Assembly (NCBI GenBank): GCA_044233795.1
Contig: JBIIJL010000039.1
Span: 1 to 19,519 of the forward strand
Direction of reading: 5' to 3'
DNA length: 19,519 bases
DNA from: JBIIJL01 sp044233795
Lineage (GTDB): Bacteria > Pseudomonadota > Gammaproteobacteria > Legionellales > Legionellaceae
This document shows positions 6,994 to 15,800 of this stretch, in pieces (position 1 is the stretch's first letter; every line of letters starts with the position of its first letter). The notes beneath the pieces are model-generated. The model did not search any database, was not told where the DNA came from, and worked only from the letters and a program-made list of their open reading frames with translations. A program made the position numbers and the translations under genes.

Positions 6994-7967
6994 TTCGTTA
7001 TCTTGTGCGTAGAATGTTTATAGCGATGCCAATATTGCTTGGGATTAATCTTTTGACCTTTGCGCTGTTTTTTATGGTCAATAGCCCTGATGACATGGCG
7101 CGTATGCAGTTGGGAGAAAAATATGTGAAACAGTCTTCAATTGTTCAGTGGAAAATGCAGCGTGGATATGATCTTCCGTTGATGTTTAATATTAAAGAAA
7201 AGGGTTTGTTACGTTTTACCAAAACTATATTTTTTGATAAATCGATGCGACTGCTCGTGTTTGATTTTGGTACTTCAGATGCAGGGCGTGACATAGGGCT
7301 TGATATTAAGCAGAGGATGTGGCCAAGCCTTGCAATTGCTATCCCTGTATTTATTTTAGGGATTGTTTTTAATATTGTATTTGCGATGATGATGGTATTG
7401 TTTCGAGATAGTTATCTTGATCTAAGCTCAGTCATTTTATGTATTGTATTGATGTCCATTTCGAGTATGTTTTACATCATCGGGGGACAATATCTCTTTG
7501 GTAAACTTCTTCACTGGGTACCTATTTCTGGTTACGATCAGGGACTAAATAGTATTAAATTTGTCATGTTACCCATTATGGTCGCTATTTTTTCTGGCCT
7601 TGGAGCAGGGGGCCGTTGGTATCGTTCCTTGTTTTTAGAAGAAATGCATAAGGGGTATGTTGTTACTGCGCGAGCAAAAGGTTTATCGATGGGGGAGGTG
7701 TTGTTCAAACATGTTTTAAAGAATGCCATGTTACCCATTTTGACTGGAGTAGTGGTTATTATCCCCACTCTGTTCATGGGGAGTTTGGTGTTGGAGTCTT
7801 TTTTTGGCATACCAGGCCTTGGCAGTTACATTATAGATGCTATTGAGCAGCAAGATTTTGCTATTGTTCGTGCTATGGTGTTCTTGGGCTCGGTGCTTTA
7901 TATCATGGGACTCATTGCAACTGATGTTTTATATAGTGTGGTTGACCCACGGGTCAGGCTTTCATGA
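6990..7967 (+). CDS. peptide ABC transporter permease, OppB/DppB type
   Basis: This inner-membrane subunit forms half of the translocation channel. The 325 residues start with the typical MIRYLVRRMFIAMPILLGINLLTF first helix. A periplasmic loop (about 31-110) and five further hydrophobic segments follow (about 112-137, 143-165, 190-206, 246-275 and 292-312). The cytoplasmic EAA loop, which contacts the ATPase, is at about 215-250 (VVTARAKGLSMGEVLFKHVLKNAMLPI). The C-terminus has the family VVDPRVR signature. ATG 6990 overlaps the preceding stop as ATGA, so translation is probably coupled; an ATG at 6870 in the same frame would add 40 residues that merely overlap the binding-protein gene. Together with its two neighbours it forms a clear operon. 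Confidence 0.92.
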   Translation: MIRYLVRRMFIAMPILLGINLLTFALFFMVNSPDDMARMQLGEKYVKQSSIVQWKMQRGYDLPLMFNIKEKGLLRFTKTIFFDKSMRLLVFDFGTSDAGRDIGLDIKQRMWPSLAIAIPVFILGIVFNIVFAMMMVLFRDSYLDLSSVILCIVLMSISSMFYIIGGQYLFGKLLHWVPISGYDQGLNSIKFVMLPIMVAIFSGLGAGGRWYRSLFLEEMHKGYVVTARAKGLSMGEVLFKHVLKNAMLPILTGVVVIIPTLFMGSLVLESFFGIPGLGSYIIDAIEQQDFAIVRAMVFLGSVLYIMGLIATDVLYSVVDPRVRLS

Positions 7968-9286
7968 TTCATTATTTTTTATGGACAGATCTAGGTTTTT
8001 TGGGTGTGTTATGCTTTGCGACTATTTTTTTATTGAAAGCACTGAGAAAACAACATATTAGATTGGCTTTTCAATCCATGCTAAAAAAACCTATCGCTGT
8101 TTCTGCGCTCATTGTTTTAGCGTTTTTTTTAATGGTTGCAGTGCTTGATTCATTGCATTTTTCAAAGCGCGCGACTGTGCTTGATGAGCTATTGGCACCT
8201 CTTGGCGATCAATATGAAAAAACTTACTCAGCACCAATGTCGCTTACGTTATATTCAAGCGAAATAGTATTGATGAACGGTCATTTGCAATCGGTATTCT
8301 TGCCTTTGGAGTACACGAAGCACATCAAAAATGCTGATGAAAAATGTCGTTATATTCTTTATGCAGTGATGTGGGGTTTAGGGGGGGCGCTGATTTTTCT
8401 AGCGAGTTTATTGATTGCTACGGCTTGTGTTCGGTGGATGTTGGGGGGTAAATTTGGCCTTGGATTAAACAAATGTGTATGTTCCACATATATCACCTTG
8501 TTTGTGTGTTTAAGCCTTTTGATTGGCAGTTATCTACTTTCTCGACAATTTCATCTTTTAGGGACGGGTAAAATAGGTCAGGATATTTTCTATTATTCAT
8601 TAAAAAGTATTCATACAGGTCTTGTGATTGGCCTACTAACTACTCTGGTGATGATGCCGCTAGCATTATTGTTAGGCGTTGCTGCGGGGTATTTTGGCGG
8701 TATTGTTGATGATGTGATTCAATATATTTATACAACCTTAAGTTCTATTCCAGGAGTGTTGTTGATTTCAGCCTCTGTGTTGTCGATGCAAGTCTATATT
8801 GCAAATCATCCGGAGCAATTTAAAACTTTAGCAGAGAATGCAGATGCAAGGCTCATTGCTCTTTGTTTTATCTTAGGTGTAACCAGTTGGACTACATTAT
8901 GTCGTCTGCTTCGTGCAGAAGCCCTTAAATTAAGAGAAATTGATTTTGTATTAGCTGCGAAAGGACTTTGTACGAGTTCTTTTCAGATCATTACCAAACA
9001 TTTACTGCCGAATGTGATGCATATTGTGTTGATTACGTTGGTGTTGGATTTTAGCTATTTAGTACTTGCTGAAGCAGTTTTGTCTTATGTTGGTGTTGGA
9101 GTATCTCCTATGACTATCAGTTGGGGCAATATGATCAATGCTGCGCGTTTAGAGCTTGCGAGGGAGCCGATTGTAGGGTGGCCGATTGTTTCAGCATTTG
9201 TTTTTATGTTCACCTTGGTGCTTGCGAGTAATCTTGTCGCAGATGCACTTCAAGATGCCTTTGATCCACATCGTAGTAGATCTTAA
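7964..9286 (+). CDS. peptide ABC transporter permease, OppC/DppC type, with enlarged N-terminal part
   Basis: This is the second channel subunit of the peptide transporter. The C-terminal two thirds are typical: GTGKIGQDIFYYSLKSIHTG (200-219) is a degenerate form of the GTDxxGRD motif. A helix-rich core follows, the EAA loop at about 314-351 includes LAAKGLCTSSFQIITKHLLPN, and the end is DALQDAFDPH. At 440 residues it is well over the usual 280-320. The extra length is at the front: two hydrophobic helices (8-25, 43-63), a soluble segment (64-128) and two more helices (about 130-155 and 173-191) precede the motif. Such enlarged OppC proteins occur in YejE-like subgroups, so this is a variant rather than a fusion to a recognisable domain. 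The start codon overlaps the upstream stop as ATGA. No ATPase gene follows. Confidence 0.88.
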   Translation: MIHYFLWTDLGFLGVLCFATIFLLKALRKQHIRLAFQSMLKKPIAVSALIVLAFFLMVAVLDSLHFSKRATVLDELLAPLGDQYEKTYSAPMSLTLYSSEIVLMNGHLQSVFLPLEYTKHIKNADEKCRYILYAVMWGLGGALIFLASLLIATACVRWMLGGKFGLGLNKCVCSTYITLFVCLSLLIGSYLLSRQFHLLGTGKIGQDIFYYSLKSIHTGLVIGLLTTLVMMPLALLLGVAAGYFGGIVDDVIQYIYTTLSSIPGVLLISASVLSMQVYIANHPEQFKTLAENADARLIALCFILGVTSWTTLCRLLRAEALKLREIDFVLAAKGLCTSSFQIITKHLLPNVMHIVLITLVLDFSYLVLAEAVLSYVGVGVSPMTISWGNMINAARLELAREPIVGWPIVSAFVFMFTLVLASNLVADALQDAFDPHRSRS

Positions 9287-9405
9287 GGTTTAGTTGACGG
9301 AGCATTGTTAATTTTTTTGGCGGATAAGGCTTACGATACTGAGCTGTCATTTCGCTGTAGACCAATAATTCGCACGAGCGATCGTGTCGTTTTCGGAGAG
9401 CTTAG

Positions 9406-11364
9406 ATGCCGCATTTATCACAAAATAACAGACAAGCTATTGAAAAACTGAAAGAACGTTATCAATTGCTGCCCTTAGACGTAACACAGAGCTTTTCACC
9501 AAGGGTAATTACCGCGATAACTGATTACCAAAGTGGTTCAGAGAGTGAAAGTACTCAAGCTCTCGAACTTTGCAGGGCTTTTTTGAATGAGAAGCCTTTT
9601 TGTTCTTCTGACGATTGTTTTGAAGAGTTTTCTCGATCGCCACTTATTTCTATTGTGTATGAACTAAATCATGCGGGGTTATTAACGGGGGATCTAGCGC
9701 AAACCAATTTTGATGTTGCGACAGGCAAGCAAGACCGAGATTCGGTTGGTTTTGCCCTTCGCTTGCTTAAAAATTCGGATTTATTAACACCGGCCTTAGC
9801 GCAAGCCAACTTTGATGCTGTCATAAGACATCAAAGCCCAGTTTTGGTTGCTTTAGCTCTTGATACGCTTGAGTGCGCGGGCTTATTAATTGGGGATGCA
9901 GGCCAAACGAATCGTAGGGCTCTGGCAGGACACCAAGACCCTCGCGGGCTTGCTTTAGCTCTTAGTGCGCTTCACAACGCGGACTTATTAGCAGGAGATT
10001 CAGCGCAGGCCAATCGTAATGCTGTAGCAGGCCATCAATACCCATACTCGGTTGCTGAGGTTCTTCGCTTACTTAAAGCTGCAGGGTTATTAACCGGGGA
10101 TGTAGCGCAAGCTAATCGCGATGCAGCGGCAGGGATCCAAGGTCAAGCGTTTGCAAATGCTCTTATCCTGCTTTACCAGGCGGGCTTATTAAGAGGAGAT
10201 GTAGCGCAGGGTAATTTTGATGCTTTGATTCTACACTCAGCCATCTTATTTCATGCTGGAACGGTTAATTGGGAGAGAATCCCAGCCCAGCAATTTACAC
10301 CAGTACGATTTACTGCATTGATTGAGATTTGTCAGCAACACACAGACAACCCAGTTGCTGATTGTGCTCGTGTTATTTCTTACATCAATCGTGAAATACT
10401 GGGTATAAATGAGCCTTCTGCTACTGAGGCTCCAAGATTTAATGCAGCGCAAAGCACACATACGGCAAGCGTTCACCAAAGCGTGTCTGAGTCAGCAATA
10501 AGGCTAATGGAGAAGTACGCCCCTCAAAGTACAGGCATTGATTTGGGTGATAAGTTTATGGCACTTTTCATGTGGCTTGATTCGCAACCAGATTTGTCTG
10601 ACAAAGTCACTGTGGCTAAGCGTTGTTTGCAACGATTGAAGGCTCAACACTATGATTTCATCGATAGAAGCTCTCGTGTCTCAATGAAGCAGCTTTTAGC
10701 CTTGTTCTGGATTGCTATTCATGATGATAAATGTCGCCTGTGTACTTTAGACGATGCAAAATTACAGCTCATTGATGGGCTTTATGAAATTCAACGTGAG
10801 TACAACCTCTCAGAAACAGGAGAGGATAATGGCACTGTCGTGGATGAACCTTCTTGTCCTGCAGGTGCGTTTAATAAAATTATTGAGAAGGGGCAGGGAG
10901 TGCATCCTGATATGGTTGTTGATTTTATTAGCACAGTTGGATTTTCTTTGAAACTTCCGCTGGTAGTGAGGGAAGAGGCTATGGCTTATTTGAAAAGCCG
11001 TGCTAATTCAAATCTTGGCCTATTGATTGAAGCGATTAAAGTCGAGGGTAATGCCAACAGTGTTGGACCTATCTGGGCGGAAATTAAAGATGCTGTTGCA
11101 GGCCGAATGTTCGAAGAGTTTGGCTTTTTGTTTGGAAGCAAAAAATCGACATTTGAGTTTGGGAGCGCTATTGCAGCTGGAGAGTTTTTGGCTTTGAGTC
11201 CCAATAATTTAAGTGAGTTGGACCGACTCTTCGCCCAAGTATCGCAAGATGGCGCTGCTTCCGTTGCCGGCATTGGGGGGGCGTTGGCAGGTTTTTTTGC
11301 TGCTGATGCTTCATCCCGCTCTAATGGCAATACAGGTGCTGCAGCCCCGCATCCATTAATCTAA
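9406..11364 (+). CDS. 34-residue-repeat protein, candidate secreted effector
   Basis: No enzymatic function is recognised. Residues 78-277 are six tandem repeats with a period of 34, 34, 34, 34 and 33 residues. The core is AGLLTGDxAQANRDAVAGHQ followed by a helix of the type LALALxxLHN, so each unit is probably a two-helix hairpin in an alpha-solenoid. I recall similar repeats in Legionella and related intracellular bacteria, several of them type IV effector candidates; this is memory, not a search. The C-terminal half (about 355-650) is non-repetitive, with a CRLC pair near 445 and a CPAGAFNKIIEKGQGVHPD stretch near 480. A Gly/Ala/Ser-rich tail ends it. There is no signal peptide or membrane helix. 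GGAG lies 7 bases before ATG 9406. The preceding 119 bases contain a small hairpin (9373-9386, GCGA loop), but no clear promoter. The gene sits beside transposon debris. Confidence 0.72.
   Translation: MPHLSQNNRQAIEKLKERYQLLPLDVTQSFSPRVITAITDYQSGSESESTQALELCRAFLNEKPFCSSDDCFEEFSRSPLISIVYELNHAGLLTGDLAQTNFDVATGKQDRDSVGFALRLLKNSDLLTPALAQANFDAVIRHQSPVLVALALDTLECAGLLIGDAGQTNRRALAGHQDPRGLALALSALHNADLLAGDSAQANRNAVAGHQYPYSVAEVLRLLKAAGLLTGDVAQANRDAAAGIQGQAFANALILLYQAGLLRGDVAQGNFDALILHSAILFHAGTVNWERIPAQQFTPVRFTALIEICQQHTDNPVADCARVISYINREILGINEPSATEAPRFNAAQSTHTASVHQSVSESAIRLMEKYAPQSTGIDLGDKFMALFMWLDSQPDLSDKVTVAKRCLQRLKAQHYDFIDRSSRVSMKQLLALFWIAIHDDKCRLCTLDDAKLQLIDGLYEIQREYNLSETGEDNGTVVDEPSCPAGAFNKIIEKGQGVHPDMVVDFISTVGFSLKLPLVVREEAMAYLKSRANSNLGLLIEAIKVEGNANSVGPIWAEIKDAVAGRMFEEFGFLFGSKKSTFEFGSAIAAGEFLALSPNNLSELDRLFAQVSQDGAASVAGIGGALAGFFAADASSRSNGNTGAAAPHPLI
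9637..10236 (+). repeat. six tandem 102-bp coding repeats
   Basis: These encode residues 78-277 of the repeat protein. Copies share the TTATTA...GGAGAT/GGGGAT...GCGCA core, but have diverged at many sites, so the array is old and not an active recent expansion. Confidence 0.8.
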
Positions 11365-11370
11365 GCACAG

Positions 11371-11590
11371 ATTTTCCAGCATAACAACTGGTCGAAATAA
11401 GGCTATATCACCACAATATTGGCGGCATTAAAAAAAATGGCAATCACGAATGACACATGCTGGATGGCTCTATTATAAAGGTGCATCAAGATACGACGAG
11501 AGGCTGCTACGACAAAGCGGCAGAAGCAATCGGCTCTAGTGTTGGCGGGCTTGGTACTAAAATTCATGCCCGCCTGCTCGGGCATGGCAG
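11371..11590 (+). pseudogene. IS5-family-type transposase remnant
   Basis: Two adjoining frames together read like the first DDE part of an IS5-group transposase. From 11371 one frame gives IFQHNNWSK, a TAA stop (11398-11400), then GYITTILAALKKMAIT and NDTCW. From 11457 another frame gives MLDGSIIKVHQDTTRG and then EAIGSSVGGLGTKIHA. The typical family order is WSKxG...L...W[ML]DGSIIRVHQ...GxSxGGLxTKIHA, where the Asp of LDG is the first catalytic residue. The frame change around 11457-11464 can be explained by loss of one copy of a 7-bp TGCTGGA direct repeat (expected WMLDG). The N-terminal part, the remaining catalytic residues and the terminal inverted repeats are all missing. It cannot be active. 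Confidence 0.72.
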
Positions 11591-11591
11591 A

Positions 11592-12683
11592 TTATTTTGT
11601 CCTGGACAGAGATGGGTCGGCTGCGTCTTCAATATGTTGTAATCTATTCTGTATCAATTTTTCAACGGCCTTAACTGAGTCTGTTTGAAGCCCGAGGAGT
11701 CTAGTGGTGATTCCTTGTCCTGTTTTGAGGACTTTATAATCAGGCGAATTCTCCTTAAAGTCTCTTACGAATTCTTCTAATCCCTCTTTAGTTTTAATAA
11801 TTTCGAGGCTCGCTTTGAACTGAATTAGGATTTTTGTTTTTAATACGTCCCCTGTGTATGGCTGAAGCGCTGGTGTCAAGTTTGTTGGTTTTGCTTTGAA
11901 AAAATGATACCGTCCACTCTGCTGAGTTGCATACGCATAAAATGTATCTTGTTTCAGGGAACTTTGCTCCTTTTGAAGTTGATCTTTGAGCGTTCTTTCT
12001 TGATCTTGTTCTTGATCTTGTTCTTGATCTTGTTTTTGATCTTGATGTTTCGGCAAAGGCGCATCCAATGGAATAAATGTTGGGTCATGTAATGCTAGGA
12101 GTTTTAGTTGCACATACTCTCCTTGGCTCATTTCTAAACCATCAACAGAGATCGAGATAAAAGTTGTCTCATACCAATATTCAGAAATTCCCCCACCAAT
12201 CGCAAAGCGTGTTGAGTCTATAGGATCTGGAATCCCATCAATATCGTATCCAGCCTCTAGATGAGTTTTTACTGCACCCAAATCACGTTCAATCATGTCT
12301 TGCGTAACGATGTTTCTAGGGCAATTACTTCCACCCGATATGGACGTCGCAATAGGCAGTACGCGAATTCGTGCAGAATAAGAGGGATCTTTGGCGGTTT
12401 CTTGATTGATAAGCGTGATGAGTGCTGTATATAGCAAGGCTTGACCGCTGCCAGATATCGTTGGGAGAACCTCACGGGGGGCGGTGTCTTGGTATACGGC
12501 ATGAAAAAGCTCAGCTTGATGATTGTTGGCCGCATAAAGAAGGGCGATTTTTTTTTGTGGATCTTCCTCGAGACGTTTTTTAAGGCTTATAAAAACTCGG
12601 CGGGCTTGGGCTTCAGTTGTTTCTCCCTGTTGCTGCAAGAGATTGTGGTTTAGTCGTAAGATACCAGGCATTAAATTTCTCAC
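11592..12683 (-). CDS. protein of unknown function with Gln-Asp repeat tract
   Basis: I do not recognise this 363-residue protein. It has no signal peptide or membrane helix and is predicted soluble. The N-terminal half is helical (LLYAANNHQAELFHAVYQD, QALLYTALITLINQ) and is followed by a Gly-rich segment with SISGGSNCPRN (about 114-123) and AIGGGISEYWYETTF (161-175). A charged QDQE low-complexity tract (about 214-229) leads into a KDQLQKEQ helix, and a Lys/Glu-rich C-terminal region ends it. Frame length and a good upstream promoter support a real gene. The start may be GTG 12683 or ATG 12671 (four codons later), which has GAG about 7-8 bases upstream. It ends against the IS remnant, so its C-terminus could be altered. 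Its placement beside the repeat protein and IS debris suggests an accessory gene. Confidence 0.65.
   Translation of the reverse strand: MRNLMPGILRLNHNLLQQQGETTEAQARRVFISLKKRLEEDPQKKIALLYAANNHQAELFHAVYQDTAPREVLPTISGSGQALLYTALITLINQETAKDPSYSARIRVLPIATSISGGSNCPRNIVTQDMIERDLGAVKTHLEAGYDIDGIPDPIDSTRFAIGGGISEYWYETTFISISVDGLEMSQGEYVQLKLLALHDPTFIPLDAPLPKHQDQKQDQEQDQEQDQERTLKDQLQKEQSSLKQDTFYAYATQQSGRYHFFKAKPTNLTPALQPYTGDVLKTKILIQFKASLEIIKTKEGLEEFVRDFKENSPDYKVLKTGQGITTRLLGLQTDSVKAVEKLIQNRLQHIEDAADPSLSRTK
11997..12044. repeat. four tandem 12-bp repeats inside the Gln-Asp tract
   Basis: On the plus strand the unit is TTCTTGATCTTG, present three times exactly and once with a single change (TTTTTGATCTTG). 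On the coding (minus) strand each copy reads CAAGATCAAGAA, encoding QDQE (QDQK for the variant). Because the unit is a multiple of three, copy-number change would alter length without shifting the frame. Confidence 0.9.
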
Positions 12684-12704
12684 TGTTCATGAATGTATGA
12701 ATTT

Positions 12705-12733
12705 ATTATACACATTATGAATAAAAAAGTCTA
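12705..12733 (-). promoter_or_regulatory. promoter of the reverse-strand unknown gene
   Basis: Reading the minus strand, TAGACT (12733-12728) and a perfect TATAAT (12710-12705) are separated by 17 bp. Transcription would begin near 12698, giving a short leader before GTG 12683 or ATG 12671. Confidence 0.5.
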
Positions 12734-12737
12734 TAGT
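12709..12737 (+). promoter_or_regulatory. possible dnaE promoter
   Basis: TACACA (12709-12714) and TATAGT (12732-12737) are spaced by 17 bp and point toward dnaE. Each matches consensus at about four or five of six positions, so this is a moderate candidate. It overlaps the divergent reverse-strand promoter and would start transcription at about the left edge of the 18-bp palindrome. Confidence 0.35.
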
Positions 12738-12743
12738 CGTAGT

Positions 12744-12761
12744 ATGTTGTTTAAACAACAT
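12744..12761. promoter_or_regulatory. 18-bp perfect palindrome, candidate operator
   Basis: ATGTTGTTTAAACAACAT is identical to its own reverse complement. It lies between the divergent promoters and dnaE, where a dimeric repressor could act on either gene. Alternatively the transcript could form a hairpin near its 5' end. No cognate regulator is encoded nearby. Confidence 0.5.
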
Positions 12762-12825
12762 TGCTTGCTGTTCGAGGGGGAGTTCGGTACAGTTCACTCC
12801 ATGGGATAACGAGGATCCGCCCTTT

Positions 12826-15800
12826 ATGCAACAACGCTTTGTGCATTTGCGCCTTCATAGCGAGTTTTCAATCGTTGATGGCTTGGTTGAGTTAAAGCCG
12901 TTGATGGAGGCACTGCCCCAAAAAGGCATGGCCGCTGTCGCTCTTACTGATTTCTGTAATTTATTTGCAGTAGTTAAGTTTTACCAAGCAGCACTAAATG
13001 CGGGTATTAAACCCATTATTGGGTGTGATATGCCGTGTCATTCGGTTGATAAACCAGAACTTTTATCAACGTTGGTTTTACTGTGTCAAAATGAAATTGG
13101 TTATCGAAATTTAACTTGTTTGGTGTCTCGTGCCTATCAAGAAGGACAATTTCAAGGTCATCCGCGAGTAAGGGCTGATTGGATAGCCTCTTATGCAGAG
13201 GGTTTGATAGCCTTATCAGGCGGACGCACAGGTGCTATTGGGCAAGCGTTACTTGCAGATGATGAGGCACTTGCGTACGAGCGAGCTTTAGAATTGAAGG
13301 CAATTTTTCCTAACCGCTTGTATTTAGAAATTCAACGCACGAATCGTAAGGATGAAGCACTTTACAATGAGCGTCTAGTGAATATGGCAGAAAAGCTTAA
13401 TTTACCGCTTGTTGCGACTAATGATGTGCGCTTTTTGTGTGAGGATGATTTTGAGGCGCACGAAGCGCGTGTTTGTATTCATGAGGGTATAACACTTGCT
13501 GATCCTAGGCGAAATAAGGTGTATAGCAAGGAGCAGTATTTATGTTCGGTTGATGAGATGGCAAAGAAGTTTAACGATTTGCCCGAGGCCTTGCAAAATA
13601 GTGTAGAAATTATGAAGCGTTGCACGGTAACGCTTGATTTAGGGCACAACTATCTCCCCAATTTCCCAACCCCCGCAGGTTCAACAGTTGAAAATTACCT
13701 TGCTCATTTAGCTCAATTTGGGTTGAGTAAACGCTTGGCGCAAATTGTAAGGCGACATCCGCCTCCAGAAGGGGTGAATTTTAATCCTATTCCTTACGAA
13801 GAAAGACTCAAGCTTGAGCTTGATGTGATTACTTCGATGGGGTTTTCTGGCTATTTTTTGATTGTGGCTGATTTTATTAAGTGGGCAAAAGAAAATGGCG
13901 TACCCGTGGGCCCTGGGCGAGGATCAGGTGCCGGGTCCCTGGTGGCTTATGCCTTGGAGATTACAGATCTCGATCCTCTACAATATGAGCTACTTTTTGA
14001 GCGTTTTTTAAATCCAGAACGTGTATCGATGCCGGATTTTGATATTGATTTTTGCATGGAAGGGCGTGACCGCGTGATTGAGTATGTTGCTGAAAAATAT
14101 GGTCGGCAAAGTGTTTCTCAAATTATCACATTTGGCACGATGGCTGCAAAAGCTGTGGTTAGAGATGTAGGCAGGGTGTTGGGGCACCCTTATGGTTTTG
14201 TTGATAAATTAGCTAAGTTGATCCCGTTTGAGATTGGCATCACCTTAGAAAAAGCCCTCGCTCAAGAAGAAGAGCTCAAACGACGCTATCAAGATGAAGA
14301 AGAGGTGAAAGAGCTCATCGACTTAGCACTCAAACTCGAAGGTAAAACCCGCAACGCGGGCAAGCATGCTGGTGGGGTAGTGATTGCCCCCTCAAAACTT
14401 ACGGATTTTACTGCCATTTATTGTGAAGAAGGCAGCACCCAATTAGTGAGTCAATATGACAAAGATGACGTTGAAGCAGTAGGCCTTGTTAAGTTTGACT
14501 TCTTGGGGTTACGTACTCTCACTATCATCAATTGGGCACTCATTATCATTAATAAAGGGCGATGTGCCCAAAATCTACCACCTATCGACATAAACGAAAT
14601 TCCTACCGATGATAAAAATAGCTTTGATTTATTGAAGGCTTGTCAAACCACCGCTGTGTTTCAACTTGAGTCTCGTGGCATGAAAGAGCTGATTCATCGT
14701 TTGCAACCAGATTGTTTTGAAGAAGTGATAGCACTGGTAGCTTTGTTTCGTCCGGGTCCTCTTCAATCTGGTATGGTTGATGATTTTATTGATAGAAAGC
14801 ATGGGCGTGCTCGCGTTGAGTATCCACATCCATTGCTTGAGCCTATTTTGCGGCCGACCTATGGTGTCATTTTGTATCAAGAGCAGGTGATGCAAATTGC
14901 TCAAGTGCTGGCTAAATATACCTTAGGTGCAGCAGATCTCTTACGCCGTGCAATGGGTAAGAAAAAACCAGAAGAGATGGCCAAACAACGCGCGGTATTT
15001 AATCAAGGAGCGGTGGACGCGGGTGTTGATGCTAAAGTAGCCAACACCATTTTTGATTTGATGGAAAAATTCGCAGGCTATGGTTTTAATAAATCGCACT
15101 CAGCGGCTTATGCATTGGTTGCCTACCAAACGGCTTGGCTTAAAGCACACTATCCGGCTGCATTTATGGCGGCACAATTATCTGCTGATATGGATAATAC
15201 AGATAAAGTGGGAGTGATGATTCAAGAAAGTGTTCGTATGAAGCTCACGGTGCTTCCGCCCTCGATTAACCGTTCACAGTACTCATTTACCAAAGTTGAT
15301 GATACAACCATCATTTATGGGCTTGGCGCTATCAAAGGTGTGGGAGAGGCCGCCATTCAAATGATCGTCGATGAACGTGAGCAACATGGTAATTTCACAG
15401 GTTTATTTAATCTTTTGAAACGCATTGATCCTAAAAAAATGAATCGTCGGTTGCTCGAGGCGCTCATTAAAAGTAGTGCAATGGATGATTTTGGGGTAGA
15501 ACGTGCTGTGTTGTTAGCGTCCATTGATAAAGCCATTCAAGTCAGTACAGCCCATCACCAGCATCAAAATAGTGGACAAACGTCTTTATTTTCCTTGTTT
15601 GAAGATACTATAGTGGAGGAAGATTATGTACCAACCCCATCATCGACCACCAAGGAGCGACTAGATTTTGAAAAAGAGACTTTGGGCTTATATTTAACAG
15701 GGCATCCTGCATCCACTTACCAGCAAGAATTACAAGGTTTTATTGAGCCTATAATGATGCTGAATGCTTCCAAACGAAAAAAAGTCACCGTGTGTGGTTT

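Noticed and set aside
9373..9386. CACGA-GCGA-TCGTG hairpin as a riboswitch or thermosensor before the repeat-protein gene
   Set aside because: A 5-bp stem with a GNRA-type loop does not include the ribosome-binding site, and nothing else suggests a riboswitch.
9637..10236. Periodic repeats considered as a CRISPR array
   Set aside because: The 102-bp period is diverged, coding throughout, and lacks identical repeats with unique spacers.
10754..10951. Small overlapping frames inside the repeat protein and other large genes
   Set aside because: They are out of frame with well-supported genes, lack ribosome-binding sites and show no recognisable protein features.
11997..12044. 12-bp repeats considered as iterons or a plasmid origin
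   Set aside because: They lie inside an open reading frame, encode QDQE, and no replication-initiator gene is adjacent.
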